A stretch of DNA of 64,000 nucleotides from Flavobacteriales bacterium (GCA_016710965.1 JADJTW010000013.1:1-64000), one strand, 5' to 3'. Numbered from the stretch's first letter, positions 8,627 to 19,005 are shown. Numbers and translations: made by a program. Notes: generated from the letters alone by a model not told the origin.

Positions 8627-9931
8627 CTACATGTCGTCGTCGTTGGGATTGAGCATCTCGGTGGTCTTGGCGAACACGCTGTTGAAGAAGTCGCCGAGGC
8701 GATTGCTGGTGGTCACCGGGGGCTTCTTCGCAGCTTCAACAGGGCGGTTGGCGCCAAGCTTCTCGCGCTGTGCATCGAGCTGTTCGAAGCCTTTCATCAC
8801 AAGGCCGACGCCCGTGGCGTAGAGCGGGCTGGTCACGGCTTCCACCTTGCTCTGCGAAAGGTGCTCGTTGGGATAGCCGATGCGCGTGTCCATGCCGGTG
8901 ATGAACTCCACCAGGTGCTTGAGGTGCTTGAGCTGCGCACCGCCGCCGGTGAGCACGATGCCGGCGATGAGCTGCTTCTCGATCCCGCTGTTCTTGATCT
9001 CGAAGTACACGTGCTCGATGATCTCCTCCATGCGGCTCTGGATGATCTCGGCCAGCGTGCGCAGGCTGATCTCCTTGGGATCGCGCCCGCGAAGGCCGGG
9101 GATGCACACCACTTCGTTCTCCTTGTTCTCCTTGGCCAGCGCGCTGCCGAACTTGGTCTTGAGCAGCTCGGCCTGGTCGCGCATGATGCCGCAACCCTGG
9201 CGGATATCCTCGGTGACCACGTTGCCGCCGAAGGGGATCACGGCCGTGTGGCGGATGATATCCTCGAAGAAGATGGCGATGTCGGTGGTGCCGCCGCCGA
9301 TGTCGACGAGGACGACGCCCGCTTCCTTCTCCTGCTGGCTCAGCACGGCCTCGGCGCTAGCTAGGGGTTCCAGCACAAGCCCATTGATGTTCAGGCCCGC
9401 GCGATGCACGCACTTGTTGATGTTGCGCGCGGCCGTCACCTGTCCGCTGATGATGTGGAAGTTGGCTTCGAGCCGGATGCCGCTCATGCCGATGGGGTGC
9501 TTGATCCCCTGCTCATTGTCCACGATGTACTCCTGCGGCAGCACGTGGATGATCTCCTCGCCGGGAGGCATCACCAGCCGGTGCGTCTCCGCCACCAACT
9601 GATCGATATCGTTCTGCGAGATCTCCTCCTCCATGCTCTGGCGCATCTTCATGCCACGGTGCTGCATGCTGCGGATGTGCTGGCCCGCGATGCCCACATG
9701 CACGGTCTCGATGATGACGCCGGCCATGTCGGCGGCTTCGTGCATGGCGGTCTTGATGCTCTCTACGGTCTTGGGGATGTTGGCCACCACGCCGCGTGTG
9801 ACCCCCTCGCTCCGGCTCCTGCCCATGCCGAGGATCTCGATCTTGCCCTGCTCGTTGCGACGGCCTACGATGCAGGCGATCTTGGTGGTGCCGATGTCCA
9901 GGCCGGCAACAATGTCCTGGTTGTTCTCCAT
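8627..9931 (-). CDS. ftsA: Cell division protein FtsA
   Basis: Actin-fold ATPase of 434 residues that tethers FtsZ to the membrane. The phosphate-1 loop is VAGLDIGTTKIACIVG (residues 9-24), and VVLVDIGGGTTDIAIF is the phosphate-2 region. GIVLTGGGAQLKHLKHL is the adenosine motif. The 1C subdomain expected of FtsA lies between them. The tail ends FFNSVFAKTTEMLNPNDDDM; an amphipathic membrane-targeting helix is less obvious than in E. coli. It sits between ftsQ (9 bp upstream) and ftsZ, the standard order. Confidence 0.97.
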   Translation of the reverse strand: MENNQDIVAGLDIGTTKIACIVGRRNEQGKIEILGMGRSRSEGVTRGVVANIPKTVESIKTAMHEAADMAGVIIETVHVGIAGQHIRSMQHRGMKMRQSMEEEISQNDIDQLVAETHRLVMPPGEEIIHVLPQEYIVDNEQGIKHPIGMSGIRLEANFHIISGQVTAARNINKCVHRAGLNINGLVLEPLASAEAVLSQQEKEAGVVLVDIGGGTTDIAIFFEDIIRHTAVIPFGGNVVTEDIRQGCGIMRDQAELLKTKFGSALAKENKENEVVCIPGLRGRDPKEISLRTLAEIIQSRMEEIIEHVYFEIKNSGIEKQLIAGIVLTGGGAQLKHLKHLVEFITGMDTRIGYPNEHLSQSKVEAVTSPLYATGVGLVMKGFEQLDAQREKLGANRPVEAAKKPPVTTSNRLGDFFNSVFAKTTEMLNPNDDDM

Positions 9932-9940
9932 GATGCTCTC

Positions 9941-10747
9941 TTATGGTATGCTGTTTCGTTTGGTGCAGACGATCTGATCGGCGAAGCGCAGGTCGATGCG
10001 CGCATAGCGGCGCCAGTCGGCTTTGGGCATGCCTTCGCGGTAGAAGAGGCGCAGCTTTTCGAAGCGCTGCTCAAGCGCGGTCCCATCACCGATGAGGATG
10101 CGCTGCGCGCCCACGCGTGGGATGAGCTCGAAGCCGCCTTCGGCATTCACCACCACCTGGTCGATGAGCGCGTTCCACAGCTGATCGCGGCGCACGAACT
10201 GCGCGAGGCGGTGGATATCGTCGCTGCGGAAATGCTGCTGCACGCTGTCGTTCTCGTACACGCTGCGCACGCCGTGTACCGCGCCGGGTTCGGCCAGCCA
10301 GCCCGTGACCACCAGCACGCGCGCCGTGTAGTCCGGATCGGTGGGCATGGTATAGCCATCGGCATCGATGTAGAAGCTGCTGCCGTCGTGGTTGAACACG
10401 CGCACCACGGGTTCGCGCTGGCGCACGTTCACGTGCAGCACGCCTTCCAAGGTGTGGTACACCTCGGCCTCGGCCACACATGGGATGTTGCGCAGGCGCG
10501 TCTCAATGCTGCCTGCATCGATGGATCCGAGCGACGCGCCGATCACGGGCGTCCCACTGCTCATCACCTCGTCGCGAAGTGCCTTCTCATCGATGAAATG
10601 CATGCCCTCGGCACCCTGTACATGCGCGCGCAGCTCGCTCACGGGCGTGCCATCGGTGGTGCGCTCCACGAAGCCCAGGGTAAGCAGCACAGCGGCCACC
10701 CCGAGCGTGATGCCCGCCACGCGGAGGAAGGGCTTCAGCTTGTTCAT
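9941..10747 (-). CDS. ftsQ: Cell division protein FtsQ/DivIB
   Basis: Bitopic divisome protein of 268 residues. The N-terminus MNKLKPFLRVAGITLGVAAV begins the single membrane segment (about residues 9-27). It is followed by a periplasmic POTRA-like region with GSIDAGSIETRLRNIPCVAE and GVLHVNVRQREPVVRVF, then the beta domain. The weak sequence conservation is normal for FtsQ; position between murC and ftsA supports the call. Its start overlaps the murC stop by 4 bp, so translation is likely coupled. It would scaffold FtsL and FtsI at the septum. Confidence 0.92.
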   Translation of the reverse strand: MNKLKPFLRVAGITLGVAAVLLTLGFVERTTDGTPVSELRAHVQGAEGMHFIDEKALRDEVMSSGTPVIGASLGSIDAGSIETRLRNIPCVAEAEVYHTLEGVLHVNVRQREPVVRVFNHDGSSFYIDADGYTMPTDPDYTARVLVVTGWLAEPGAVHGVRSVYENDSVQQHFRSDDIHRLAQFVRRDQLWNALIDQVVVNAEGGFELIPRVGAQRILIGDGTALEQRFEKLRLFYREGMPKADWRRYARIDLRFADQIVCTKRNSIP

Positions 10748-12123
10748 GGGCGGTAGCGTTCGTTGAGCATGCGTTCGATCGAGGGCACCAGCTTATCGAT
10801 GTCGCCGGCACCGAGGGTGACGACGAGATCCCGACCGCGTGAAGCAAGTACCTGCACCAACGCCTCACGCGCCACCACGGACTTCTTATCCAACGGCACT
10901 TGTTCAAGGAGCCATTCGGAGGTGATCCCGGCGATGGGCTCCTCGCGGGCCGGGTAGATCTCCAGCAGGATGAGCTCGTTGACCGCACTGAGGCTGCGCG
11001 CGAAATCGGCGGCCAGGTCGCGGGTGCGGGAGAAGAGGTGCGGCTGGAAGATGACCGTGAGGTGGCGCCCGGGATAGAGCTCTCGTACACTGGCCAGGCA
11101 TGCCTCGATCTCCTTGGGATGGTGGGCATAGTCGTCGATGAGCACCACATGCGGGCTGCGGATGCGGGTCTCGAAGCGCCGCGATACGCCCTTGAAGGAG
11201 GCCAGACCGGAACGCAGGGCTTCGGGCGAAACGCCGAGACGCAGGGCCACGGTGCTGGCGGCTATGGCGTTCTCCACGTTGTGCCTGCCGGGCATTCCTA
11301 ACTGCAGGTCGCGCAGCGCATGGCCTTCGGCGATCAGGTCGAAGCGATAGACGCCATCGGCTACGCGCACGTTCTCGGCCCGCGGTTCATGGCTGCTCTC
11401 GAGCGCATAGGTGGAGAGCTGGCTGCGGTCCTTGAAATGCGCTGCAATGCGCTCATGCACCAGCACCGGCCCGTCGCATTGCACGGCGAACTGGGTGTAG
11501 GCCTCGAACATGGCCTCGGGGGTGCCATAGATGTCGAGGTGATCAGCGTCCATGGCCGTGATGATGCTCTGGGCCGGACAGAGCTTGAGGAAACTGCGGT
11601 CGTACTCATCGGCCTCCACCACGTTCACGATGGCATCGTCGTTCAAGAGCACGTTGGTGCCGTAGTTGGCGGCGATGCCACCCAGGAAGGCGTTGCAAGG
11701 CACCTTCCCATGGGTCAGCAGATGCGCGAGCATGGTGCTCACTGTGGTCTTGCCGTGCGTGCCGGCCACCGCCACGGTGGGCTTGTCCTCTGTGACCATG
11801 CCCAGCACCTCGGCGCGCTTGAGGATGCGCGCGCCTTTGTCCTCCCAGTACTTCAGCAGCGGGCTGCTCAAGGGCACGGCAGGCGTACGCACCACCATCA
11901 CCTCCCCAGCGGGGGCATCGCGGTACGCCTCGGGAATGAGCGCTGGGCTCTCGTTGAACTGCACTTCGATCCCTTCGCTCTGCAGCTGGTTGGTGAGCTC
12001 GCTCGGTGTGCGGTCATAGCCGGCCACGTGCGCACCGCGCCTGCGGAAGTAGCGCGCAAGGCCGCTCATGCCGATGCCGCCCACACCGATGAAGAAGAAC
12101 CTGTTGCCGTTGAGCGCGCTCAT
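10744..12123 (-). CDS. murC: UDP-N-acetylmuramate--L-alanine ligase
   Basis: Adds L-Ala to UDP-MurNAc in the cytoplasm, using ATP. The N-terminal Rossmann motif is FIGVGGIGMSGLAR (residues 12-25), the ATP loop is AGTHGKTTVSTML, and VEADEYDRSFL supplies the central-domain acidic residues. The C-terminal domain has DDYAHHPKEIEA and FQPHLFSRT, which are diagnostic for MurC. The 459-residue length is normal. It overlaps both murG and ftsQ by 4 bp. Confidence 0.98.
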   Translation of the reverse strand: MSALNGNRFFFIGVGGIGMSGLARYFRRRGAHVAGYDRTPSELTNQLQSEGIEVQFNESPALIPEAYRDAPAGEVMVVRTPAVPLSSPLLKYWEDKGARILKRAEVLGMVTEDKPTVAVAGTHGKTTVSTMLAHLLTHGKVPCNAFLGGIAANYGTNVLLNDDAIVNVVEADEYDRSFLKLCPAQSIITAMDADHLDIYGTPEAMFEAYTQFAVQCDGPVLVHERIAAHFKDRSQLSTYALESSHEPRAENVRVADGVYRFDLIAEGHALRDLQLGMPGRHNVENAIAASTVALRLGVSPEALRSGLASFKGVSRRFETRIRSPHVVLIDDYAHHPKEIEACLASVRELYPGRHLTVIFQPHLFSRTRDLAADFARSLSAVNELILLEIYPAREEPIAGITSEWLLEQVPLDKKSVVAREALVQVLASRGRDLVVTLGAGDIDKLVPSIERMLNERYRP

Positions 12124-13241
12124 GCCCTTGCCAGCCTGATCACTTCCGCAGCGATGGCCTCCGCCGCATTGTGGGTTCCCATGCCCGCGATGGCCGTACG
12201 CAGGCGTTCGAGCGCGTTGGTGTCGCGGATGAGCTCCACGACGGTTGCACCCAGCTTCTCAATGGTCTCATCATCCTTCAGCAACACCGCCGCACCGCGA
12301 TCGGTGAGGGCGCGTGCATTGTGCGTCTGGTGGTCCTCTGCAGCAGTGGGCAGCGGAACCAGGATCGCCGGCTTCTGCACCAGGCAGAGTTCGCTCACGC
12401 TGATCGCACCCGCTCGCGATACGACCAGGTCCGCCACCGCATAAGCGAGGTCCATGCGATCCACGAACTCCAGCACCTTGCAATCGGCGTAGCCGATCTT
12501 CTCCACCACCTCCTTCGCTTGCGCGAAATACGGTGTGCCCGTTTGCCAGATCACCTGAATACCAGCGCTCATCCAATGTGATAACGCAGCTTCCACCCCG
12601 CGATTGATACCGCGCGCGCCCAAACTGCCGCCCGTGATGAAAAGCACCGGCGCCTCTTCTCGCAGGCCGAAATGCTCCATGCCACGCGGGCGCTTGCCGG
12701 TGAGCTTCACCGTTTCGGTGCGCACGGGATTGCCGGTGAGCAGGAGCTTGTCCTTGGGGAAGTACTTCTCCATGCCCGTGTAGGCCACGCATATCCGATC
12801 AGCACGCTTCGCCAGGTGGATGTTGGTCTTCCCCGGGAAGCTGTTCTGTTCCTGGATGAGCGTGGGCACGCCCATGCGTTGCGCAGCGGCGAGCAAAGGC
12901 CCACTGGCGTAGCCGCCTACGCCCACGGCCACGTGCGGCTTGAACGACTTCACCAGGTTGCGTGCCTTGACCATGCTGCGGATCAAGCGCCACGGCAGGC
13001 CCATGTTCTTCATGATGGAGCCGCGTTGGAATCCGCGGATGGGCAGGCCCTCGATGGCGAAACCGGCAGCAGGCACCTTGCTCATTTCCATCCGTCCTTC
13101 GGCACCCACGAAAAGGAAGCGCGTGCCTTCCTCGCGCTCGCGCACCGCCTGCGCTATGGCGATGGCGGGGAAGATGTGACCACCGGTGCCTCCACCGGAG
13201 ATCATCACCCTAAGCGACCGAGGTTCGGAGCTTGCTGGCAT
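12120..13241 (-). CDS. murG: Undecaprenyl-PP-MurNAc-pentapeptide N-acetylglucosaminyltransferase
   Basis: Converts lipid I to lipid II on the inner face of the membrane. The Gly-rich donor loop ISGGGTGGHIFPAIAIAQ (residues 14-31) and the second loop FITGGSLGARGINR are present. ISVSELCLVQKPAILVPLP matches the UDP-GlcNAc binding region, and AEDHQTHNA lies in the expected place. The 373-residue length is typical of a GT28 enzyme. Its 5' end overlaps the ftsW 3' end by 32 bp, an unusually long overlap for this operon; the internal start MISGGG would remove it but would leave a very short N-terminus. Confidence 0.97.
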   Translation of the reverse strand: MPASSEPRSLRVMISGGGTGGHIFPAIAIAQAVREREEGTRFLFVGAEGRMEMSKVPAAGFAIEGLPIRGFQRGSIMKNMGLPWRLIRSMVKARNLVKSFKPHVAVGVGGYASGPLLAAAQRMGVPTLIQEQNSFPGKTNIHLAKRADRICVAYTGMEKYFPKDKLLLTGNPVRTETVKLTGKRPRGMEHFGLREEAPVLFITGGSLGARGINRGVEAALSHWMSAGIQVIWQTGTPYFAQAKEVVEKIGYADCKVLEFVDRMDLAYAVADLVVSRAGAISVSELCLVQKPAILVPLPTAAEDHQTHNARALTDRGAAVLLKDDETIEKLGATVVELIRDTNALERLRTAIAGMGTHNAAEAIAAEVIRLARA

Positions 13242-14406
13242 CGGTGGACTTGGGTTGCTCGTCCTTTTCCAGGCTTCGGCTGATGCTGATGATGATGCCG
13301 ATGGCGAGGCAGGTGAACCAGACGCTGGTGCCGCCCATGCTCACCAGCGGAAGTGGCTGGCCCGTAACGGGCACGAGGTTGACAGCCACGGCCATGTTGA
13401 TCATGGCCTGCATCACCAGCAACAGGCCGAGGCCCACTGCGGCTAGCGAGCCGAACGGCTTATCGCACCGGCTGGCAATGCGCACCGAACGATGCAGCAA
13501 TATGGTGTACAGCAACAGCAGCCCCAGACCGCCGAGGATGCTTCCGTATTCCTCCACGATGAAGGCGTAGATCATGTCGCTGTACGGATGCGGGAGCCAG
13601 TTGCGCGATGCGCCGCTGCCCGGTCCGTTGGGCAGCAAGCCGCCGGTGGCGATGGCGATCTTGGCGTGCTCCGCCTGGAAGTTGGCATCGCTCAATTCGG
13701 CTGCTGGCACGTCGCCCATGAACACATCCCAGCGCTTGGCCCAGGTATCGGCGCGCGGCAGCAAGCCCGGTTTCAACTTGGCCACCATGATCAGCAGCAG
13801 GAATGCTCCGATGCCGATGCCTACGATGGAAGCAAGCCACTTGATGGGCACACGGCCGATGAACATGATGATGAGGCAGATGACGAAGAGCATGGCCGCC
13901 GTGGAGAAGTTCGCGGGAAGGATGAGCCCGCAGATGAGGCCCACCGGAAGCATGAGCTTGATGAGCACATCGCGGAAGCTCCACGCCTCCTCCTGGTGCT
14001 TGCCCAGCACGCGGGCGAGGTACACGACAAGCACCACTTTCGCGAGGTCGCTTGTTTGGAAGCTCTGGTTGATCACCGGGATCGTGATCCAACGGCTGGC
14101 GTCGTTGATGTTGGAGCCCAGGATGAGGGTGAGCAGCAGCAGGCCGGCCGTGAACCAGATGGCGAGCTGCGCCAGGCGCGAATAGGCGCCGTACTTGAGC
14201 TTGCTAGCGTAGTGCATGATGAGGCCGCCGCTGGCCAGCATGAGCCCATGCTTGAAGAGGAAGTGGAGCGTGCTGCCGCCCTCGCGCTTGAAGGCCAGCG
14301 AGCTGATGGAGCTGTAGACCGCCAATAGGCTGATCAACCCCAGGAAGAGGGCCGTCATCCAGATCACGCGGTCGCCTTTGAGGCGGTGCAGCAGGGTGGT
14401 CATCAT
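13210..14406 (-). CDS. ftsW: Lipid II polymerase FtsW (SEDS family)
   Basis: Polytopic glycosyltransferase that polymerises septal glycan with FtsI. The start at 14406 or 14403 (two ATGs in a row) gives MMTTLLHRLKGDRVIWMTAL; a longer ORF upstream is antisense noise over the neighbouring gene. About ten hydrophobic segments follow. GIDxxR-type and family motifs include SRWITIPVINQSFQTSDLAKV, GIHLN-like FSTAAMLF, GLLPNGPGSGASRNWLPHPY and the C-terminal PLVSMGGTSVWFTCLAIG, all characteristic of SEDS proteins. The C-terminal cytoplasmic tail is about 30 residues. It lies between a MurD-like gene and murG. Confidence 0.96.
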   Translation of the reverse strand: MMTTLLHRLKGDRVIWMTALFLGLISLLAVYSSISSLAFKREGGSTLHFLFKHGLMLASGGLIMHYASKLKYGAYSRLAQLAIWFTAGLLLLTLILGSNINDASRWITIPVINQSFQTSDLAKVVLVVYLARVLGKHQEEAWSFRDVLIKLMLPVGLICGLILPANFSTAAMLFVICLIIMFIGRVPIKWLASIVGIGIGAFLLLIMVAKLKPGLLPRADTWAKRWDVFMGDVPAAELSDANFQAEHAKIAIATGGLLPNGPGSGASRNWLPHPYSDMIYAFIVEEYGSILGGLGLLLLYTILLHRSVRIASRCDKPFGSLAAVGLGLLLVMQAMINMAVAVNLVPVTGQPLPLVSMGGTSVWFTCLAIGIIISISRSLEKDEQPKSTDASKLRTSVA

Positions 14407-14413
14407 TCCTTGA

Positions 14414-14908
14414 TCAGAGGTCGCGAACGGCTCGTTTGAATTCGGCACCGCGCTCTTCGTAGTTGGCGAAACCGTTGCCGCTGGGGCATGCGGGACTGAA
14501 GAGGACGACCTCGCCGGGCTTGGCCAGCTCACGAGCAGTGAACACGGCTGTGCGCAGATCATCGGTGCGATAGATGTGCCGTGGCAGGCTCTCTTCCGAG
14601 CCATCCACCAAGGGGCCGAAGAGCACCACGGCGCTCACGCGCTCGCGCAAGAGGGCCTGCACATTGGTTTCAGCCATCTCCTCGCTCCATGTGCCCACGA
14701 CCCACACCACGTTGCGGTCGATGGTGATCAGCGATTCCAATGCGGCATCGAGGAACGTGGCACGACTGTCGTTCACGTACAGCACATCGTCCAAGCTGCC
14801 AACGGCTTCCATGCGGTGCGGACCCCACACCGACAGCGCGGCGCGCCGGGCTTCCAGCAGCTGCCCGCCTGCCAGTCGCAAGGGTGCAGAGAGGTTCTTC
14901 TCATCCAT
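14414..14908 (-). CDS. Free-standing MurD-like Mur ligase C-terminal domain
   Basis: This 164-residue protein aligns with the last ~140 residues of the MurD encoded just upstream. VLYVNDSRATFLDAALES corresponds to Mur[31 protein letters not shown] to [11 protein letters not shown], and FSPACPSGNGFANYEERG to [18 protein letters not shown]. The N-terminal UDP-binding domain and the central ATPase domain, including any GKTTT loop, are missing, so it cannot ligate on its own. The key Lys of the NDSK motif is Arg here, while the Ser/Ala/Phe pattern of the D-Glu-binding end is kept. It lies 16 bp after murD and 7 bp before ftsW, in frame and undamaged, so it looks maintained rather than decaying. 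It could bind MurD, FtsW or a cell-wall precursor. I know of no assigned function. Confidence 0.85.
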   Translation of the reverse strand: MDEKNLSAPLRLAGGQLLEARRAALSVWGPHRMEAVGSLDDVLYVNDSRATFLDAALESLITIDRNVVWVVGTWSEEMAETNVQALLRERVSAVVLFGPLVDGSEESLPRHIYRTDDLRTAVFTARELAKPGEVVLFSPACPSGNGFANYEERGAEFKRAVRDL

Positions 14909-14924
14909 GGCGGTGCGGTTCAGG

Positions 14925-16301
14925 CTATAGTGCTTTCACGGCGGCTTTGAACTTGCGGCCGCGGTCCTCGTAATTCTCGAAGAGGTCGAAGCTGGCGTTG
15001 GCAGGGCTCAGCAGCACCACATCGCCCTTCTCGCCCAGCTCGTAAGCCGCGCGCACGGCATCGGAAGCGTTGCGGGTCTCTACGAAATCCTGCACCAGAT
15101 CGCCGAAGGCGTCCTTGATCTTGCTGTTATCGACGCCCAGGCAGATGATCGCCTTCACCCTGGCTTTCACCAGATCGCGCAACTGCGAGTAATCGTTGCC
15201 CTTGTCCTGGCCGCCCACCACCCAGATGATGGGCTTGCGCATGCTCTCCAGCGCGTACCACGTGCTGTTCACGTTGGTGGCTTTGCTGTCATTGATGAAC
15301 TCCACGCCGTGGACCATGCCCACGTGCTCCAGCCTGTGTTCCACGTTCTGGAAATCGCTCAAGCTCTCCCGAACGGCATCCTTGCGGATCTCCAGCACAC
15401 GGGCTGCGATGCCTGCGGCCATGGAGTTGTAGACGTTGTGCTTTCCCTGCAGTGCGAGTTCTATGATGGACATATCGAAGGTGGTTTGGTTGGTGTCGCC
15501 GATGGTGGCCGGCGTGTGGATTCGCATGGTGTCGCCCTCCAGCCACGCACCGTGCGCAAGGCTGCGTTCGATGGAGAAGGGCCAGGGACGGGCCTTCACC
15601 GGATGGTCCTGCATCCAGGCCGCGACCACGGGATCGTCGGCGCTATGGATGAAGTGGTCCTCTTCCGTCTGGTTCATGGCGATGCGGAACTTGCTCGCCA
15701 CGTAGTCCTCCATCCGGTGGTTGTACCGGTCGAGATGGTCCGGCGTGATGTTCAGCAGCATCGCGATGTGCGGACGGAACTCGCGGATGCCATCGAGCTG
15801 GAAGCTGCTGAGCTCGATGACGTAGTAGGCATTCTCGCCGTCGGCGACGAGCGCTGCGAAACTGTTGCCCACATTGCCGCCCAACGCCGCATCGAGGCCG
15901 GCGCGCTGGAGCAGATGGTGCGTCAGCAAAGTGGTCGTGGTCTTCCCGTTGCTGCCGGTGATGCCGATGATGGAGCCCTTGCAGTAGCGATAGGCCAGCT
16001 CGATCTCGCTGATCACGGGGATCCCGCGCTCGCGCGCGGCCATCACCAATGATGCGCTATCCGGGATGCCCGGGCTCTTCACCACCTCATCGGCGTCGAG
16101 CACCCGCGCAGCCGTGTGGCCGCCTTCCTCGAAATCGATCTCCTTCGCGAGCAGCTCATCGCGGTACTTCGGCTTGATCGTTCCGGCATCGCTGACGAAT
16201 ACTTCATAGCCGCGCTGCTTCGCCAGCCGGGCCGCGCCCACGCCGCTCTCCTGCGCGCCGAGCACAACCAACTTCAGCCCCGAGCCTGTCGCAGCGGTCA
16301 T
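14925..16301 (-). CDS. murD: UDP-N-acetylmuramoyl-L-alanine--D-glutamate ligase
   Basis: Adds D-Glu to UDP-MurNAc-L-Ala. The 458-residue protein has the N-terminal [19 protein letters not shown], the ATP loop [14 protein letters not shown] and the central [10 protein letters not shown]. The C-terminal domain carries [18 protein letters not shown] and [20 protein letters not shown], with the expected Lys, Ser and Phe positions. All three Mur ligase domains are present. It overlaps mraY by 4 bp and is followed by the extra C-terminal-domain gene. Confidence 0.98.
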   Translation of the reverse strand: MTAATGSGLKLVVLGAQESGVGAARLAKQRGYEVFVSDAGTIKPKYRDELLAKEIDFEEGGHTAARVLDADEVVKSPGIPDSASLVMAARERGIPVISEIELAYRYCKGSIIGITGSNGKTTTTLLTHHLLQRAGLDAALGGNVGNSFAALVADGENAYYVIELSSFQLDGIREFRPHIAMLLNITPDHLDRYNHRMEDYVASKFRIAMNQTEEDHFIHSADDPVVAAWMQDHPVKARPWPFSIERSLAHGAWLEGDTMRIHTPATIGDTNQTTFDMSIIELALQGKHNVYNSMAAGIAARVLEIRKDAVRESLSDFQNVEHRLEHVGMVHGVEFINDSKATNVNSTWYALESMRKPIIWVVGGQDKGNDYSQLRDLVKARVKAIICLGVDNSKIKDAFGDLVQDFVETRNASDAVRAAYELGEKGDVVLLSPANASFDLFENYEDRGRKFKAAVKAL

Positions 16302-17542
16302 CGCAGTTTGAGGGTTACGATGGACAGCACCGCGAGCATGATCCCCACGATCCAGAAGCGCGAGACGATCTTGCTCTCGTGTATGCCCTTCTTCTGGAAG
16401 TGGTGGTGCAAGGGCGACATGAGGAAGATCCTCCTGCCTTCACCGTATTTCCTCCTCGTCCACTTGAACCAGGAGACCTGCATCACCACGCTCAGGTTCT
16501 CGATGAGGAAGATGCCGCAGAGCACAGGGATCAACAGCTCCTTGCGCACCAGGATGGCCAGCGTGGCGATGATGCCGCCCAGCGCGAGGCTGCCGGTATC
16601 GCCCATGAAGACCTGCGCCGGGTAGGCGTTGTACCATAGGAAGCCGATGCACGCGCCCAGCAAGGCACCGATGAACACCGCCAGCTCGCCTGAGCCGGGG
16701 ATGTACATGATGTCCAGGTATTGCGAGAAGATGACGTTGCCGCTCACGTAGGCCAGGATGCCCAGCGCCATCACCATGATGGCGCTGGTGCCCGTTGCCA
16801 GTCCGTCGAGGCCGTCGGTGATGTTGGCCCCGTTGCTCACGGCGGTGATGATGAAGATGACGACGATGATGTAGAGGATCCACGTGTGGCTGCGGTCCAG
16901 TCCGATGGCGTCGAGCACGCTGCTGTAGTTGAACTCGTTGCCCTTCACGAAGGGGATGGTGGTGTTGGGCGATTTGCGATTGAGCAGGTAATGCACCGTG
17001 CCATCCTCTTCGGTCACGGTGTGGAGGTCCTTCTTGTCCAGCTGCTCGGCCAGCACCTCCGGCACCTCCACGCGCGTACGGATCTCCGGATGGAAATACA
17101 CGGTTGCCCCGATGATGATGCCCACGCCCACCTGCCCCACCACCTTGAACTTGCCAGCGAGGCCGCGCTTGTCCTTCTTGAAGACCTTGATGTAGTCATC
17201 GATGAAGCCGATGGCGCCCAACCATAGCGTGGCCACCAGCAGGAGCAGGATGTAGATGTTGTCCAGTCGGGCGAAAAGCAGCGTAGGGATGATCGTGGCG
17301 GAGAGGATGATGAGGCCGCCCATCGTTGGCGTTCCCTGCTTCTGCGTTTGCCCTTCGAGGCCCAGGTCGCGCACGGTCTCGCCCACTTGCATCCGTCGCA
17401 GCAGCTTGATGATGCCCTTGCCCCACCAGAGCGAGATGAGCAGCGAAACGAAGACCGCCATCGCCGCACGGAAGCTGATGAAGCTGAACACGCCCGTTCC
17501 GGGAATGCTGAAGCCCATCGCGTCGAAGAGGTGGTACAGCAT
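16298..17542 (-). CDS. mraY: Phospho-N-acetylmuramoyl-pentapeptide-transferase
   Basis: Makes lipid I by moving phospho-MurNAc-pentapeptide to undecaprenyl phosphate. Ten or so membrane helices are evident. [20 protein letters not shown] carries the catalytic Asp pair, [15 protein letters not shown] the Mg-binding NxxDGLDGL motif, and [10 protein letters not shown] the His-rich loop. At 414 residues it is about 50 longer than the E. coli enzyme because of a periplasmic insertion around residues 150-215, common in Bacteroidota. Its start codon overlaps the murE stop by one base. Confidence 0.98.
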   Translation of the reverse strand: MLYHLFDAMGFSIPGTGVFSFISFRAAMAVFVSLLISLWWGKGIIKLLRRMQVGETVRDLGLEGQTQKQGTPTMGGLIILSATIIPTLLFARLDNIYILLLLVATLWLGAIGFIDDYIKVFKKDKRGLAGKFKVVGQVGVGIIIGATVYFHPEIRTRVEVPEVLAEQLDKKDLHTVTEEDGTVHYLLNRKSPNTTIPFVKGNEFNYSSVLDAIGLDRSHTWILYIIVVIFIITAVSNGANITDGLDGLATGTSAIMVMALGILAYVSGNVIFSQYLDIMYIPGSGELAVFIGALLGACIGFLWYNAYPAQVFMGDTGSLALGGIIATLAILVRKELLIPVLCGIFLIENLSVVMQVSWFKWTRRKYGEGRRIFLMSPLHHHFQKKGIHESKIVSRFWIVGIMLAVLSIVTLKLR

Positions 17543-19005
17543 TACTTATGGAGGAGTTCGAGGGTTTCCTTCAGCACTGCAGCATCATCGAAGGGGTGCT
17601 TCACCCCGCCGATCTCCTGATAGGTCTCGTGCCCCTTGCCGGCGAGCAGCACCACATCGCCGGGCCGCGCCATGCCCACCGCCTGCCTGATGGCTTCTCG
17701 GCGATCGGGGTTGATGAAGACGCGCTGCTGATCGGCAACGGCGATCCCCGTGCGCATTTCGTTGAGGATGGCCATGGGATCCTCGCTGCGCGGATTGTCG
17801 CTGGTGAGCACCACATGGCCGCTCAGCTCGGCAGCGATGCGCGCCATCACGGGCCGCTTGGTGCGATCGCGATCGCCACCGCAGCCCACCACGGTGATCA
17901 CGTTCTCGTGGTGCCCGCACACATCGTTGATGGTGACGAGCACGTTCTTGAGCGCATCCGGCGTGTGCGCATAGTCCACGATGCCGAGGATGCCGCCGCC
18001 ACCGCGGACCACCTGGAAGCGCCCTCGCGGCGGCTCCAGATCGCTGAGCGCGGTAAGGACATTCACGGGCTGTTCGCCCAGCAGGATGGCAGTGGCGTAC
18101 ACGGCCAGCAGATTGCTCGCGTTGAACTCGCCCACCAGCCGCGCATACAGGTCGTGCCCGTCGATGCTGAGGTGCAGCCCCGTGAGCTGGTTCTCCACCA
18201 CTCTGGCGCGGTGGTCCGCCATGCCGCGCACGGCGAAGGATCGCTTCGTGGCCTTGGTGTTCTGGAGCATCACCGCGCTGTTCGCGTCATCGGCGTTCAC
18301 CAGCGCAAAGGCGGTGGCGGGCAACTGGTCGAAGAAGCGCTTCTTGGCCTTGATGTACTCGGCGAAGGTTCCGTGGTAATCGAGGTGGTCGTGGGTGATG
18401 TTGGTGAAGACCCCGGCCGAGAAATGCAAGCCGCTGATGCGCTCCTGCACCACGCTGTGGCTGCTCACTTCCATGAAGCAATGCGTCACTCCGGCCTCGA
18501 GCATCTCGGCCAGCAGTTCGTTCAGCTGCACGGCGTCGGGTGTGGTGTGCGTGGCCGGAATCGTCTTCTGCCCTATACGGATCTCCACGGTGCTTATGAG
18601 ACCGCACTTGTGGCCCAACGCACGGTGCAACCGGAAGAGCAGCGTAGCGACGCTGGTCTTTCCATTGGTGCCCGTGATGCCCACGAGCTTCAAGGACTTG
18701 CTCGGTTGATCGAAGTAGTTGGAAGCAAGGATGCCCAGGGATTGGGCCGCCTCCGCGACACGCACGTAGGTGACGCCCTCCTTCAAAACGGCAGGCAACT
18801 GCTCGCAAACAATGGCGCTTGCGCCGGCCTCCACCGCCCTCTCGATGTAATCATGCCCATCCGCCTGCGTGCCGCGCACCGCAACGAACAAGGTGAATGG
18901 AACCACCTGCCGGCTATCGAATGCGATGCGCTCCACGGCGGTGTTGGTCGATCCTTGCACCTGCTCGATGCGCACCTTGTAGAGGATGTCCTTCAGCAGC
19001 TTCAT
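17542..19005 (-). CDS. murE: UDP-MurNAc-tripeptide synthetase (meso-DAP type)
   Basis: Adds the third amino acid to UDP-MurNAc-L-Ala-D-Glu. The start at 19005 ([18 protein letters not shown]) is chosen because it overlaps the ftsI stop as ATGA; the ORF is open further upstream only as antisense to ftsI. The ATP loop is [39 protein letters not shown] has the carbamylated-Lys region, and SDNPRSEDP contains DNPR, the motif that selects meso-diaminopimelate. The peptidoglycan should therefore be A1-gamma, as usual for Gram-negatives. It is 487 residues long. Confidence 0.97.
   Translation of the reverse strand: MKLLKDILYKVRIEQVQGSTNTAVERIAFDSRQVVPFTLFVAVRGTQADGHDYIERAVEAGASAIVCEQLPAVLKEGVTYVRVAEAAQSLGILASNYFDQPSKSLKLVGITGTNGKTSVATLLFRLHRALGHKCGLISTVEIRIGQKTIPATHTTPDAVQLNELLAEMLEAGVTHCFMEVSSHSVVQERISGLHFSAGVFTNITHDHLDYHGTFAEYIKAKKRFFDQLPATAFALVNADDANSAVMLQNTKATKRSFAVRGMADHRARVVENQLTGLHLSIDGHDLYARLVGEFNASNLLAVYATAILLGEQPVNVLTALSDLEPPRGRFQVVRGGGGILGIVDYAHTPDALKNVLVTINDVCGHHENVITVVGCGGDRDRTKRPVMARIAAELSGHVVLTSDNPRSEDPMAILNEMRTGIAVADQQRVFINPDRREAIRQAVGMARPGDVVLLAGKGHETYQEIGGVKHPFDDAAVLKETLELLHK

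Noticed and set aside
7722..8822. Long ORFs antisense to ftsZ, and similar ORFs antisense to ftsA, murC, murE, korA and mrp
   Set aside because: They mirror conserved genes in GC-rich DNA, show compositionally odd Arg/His/Ser-rich translations and no domain.
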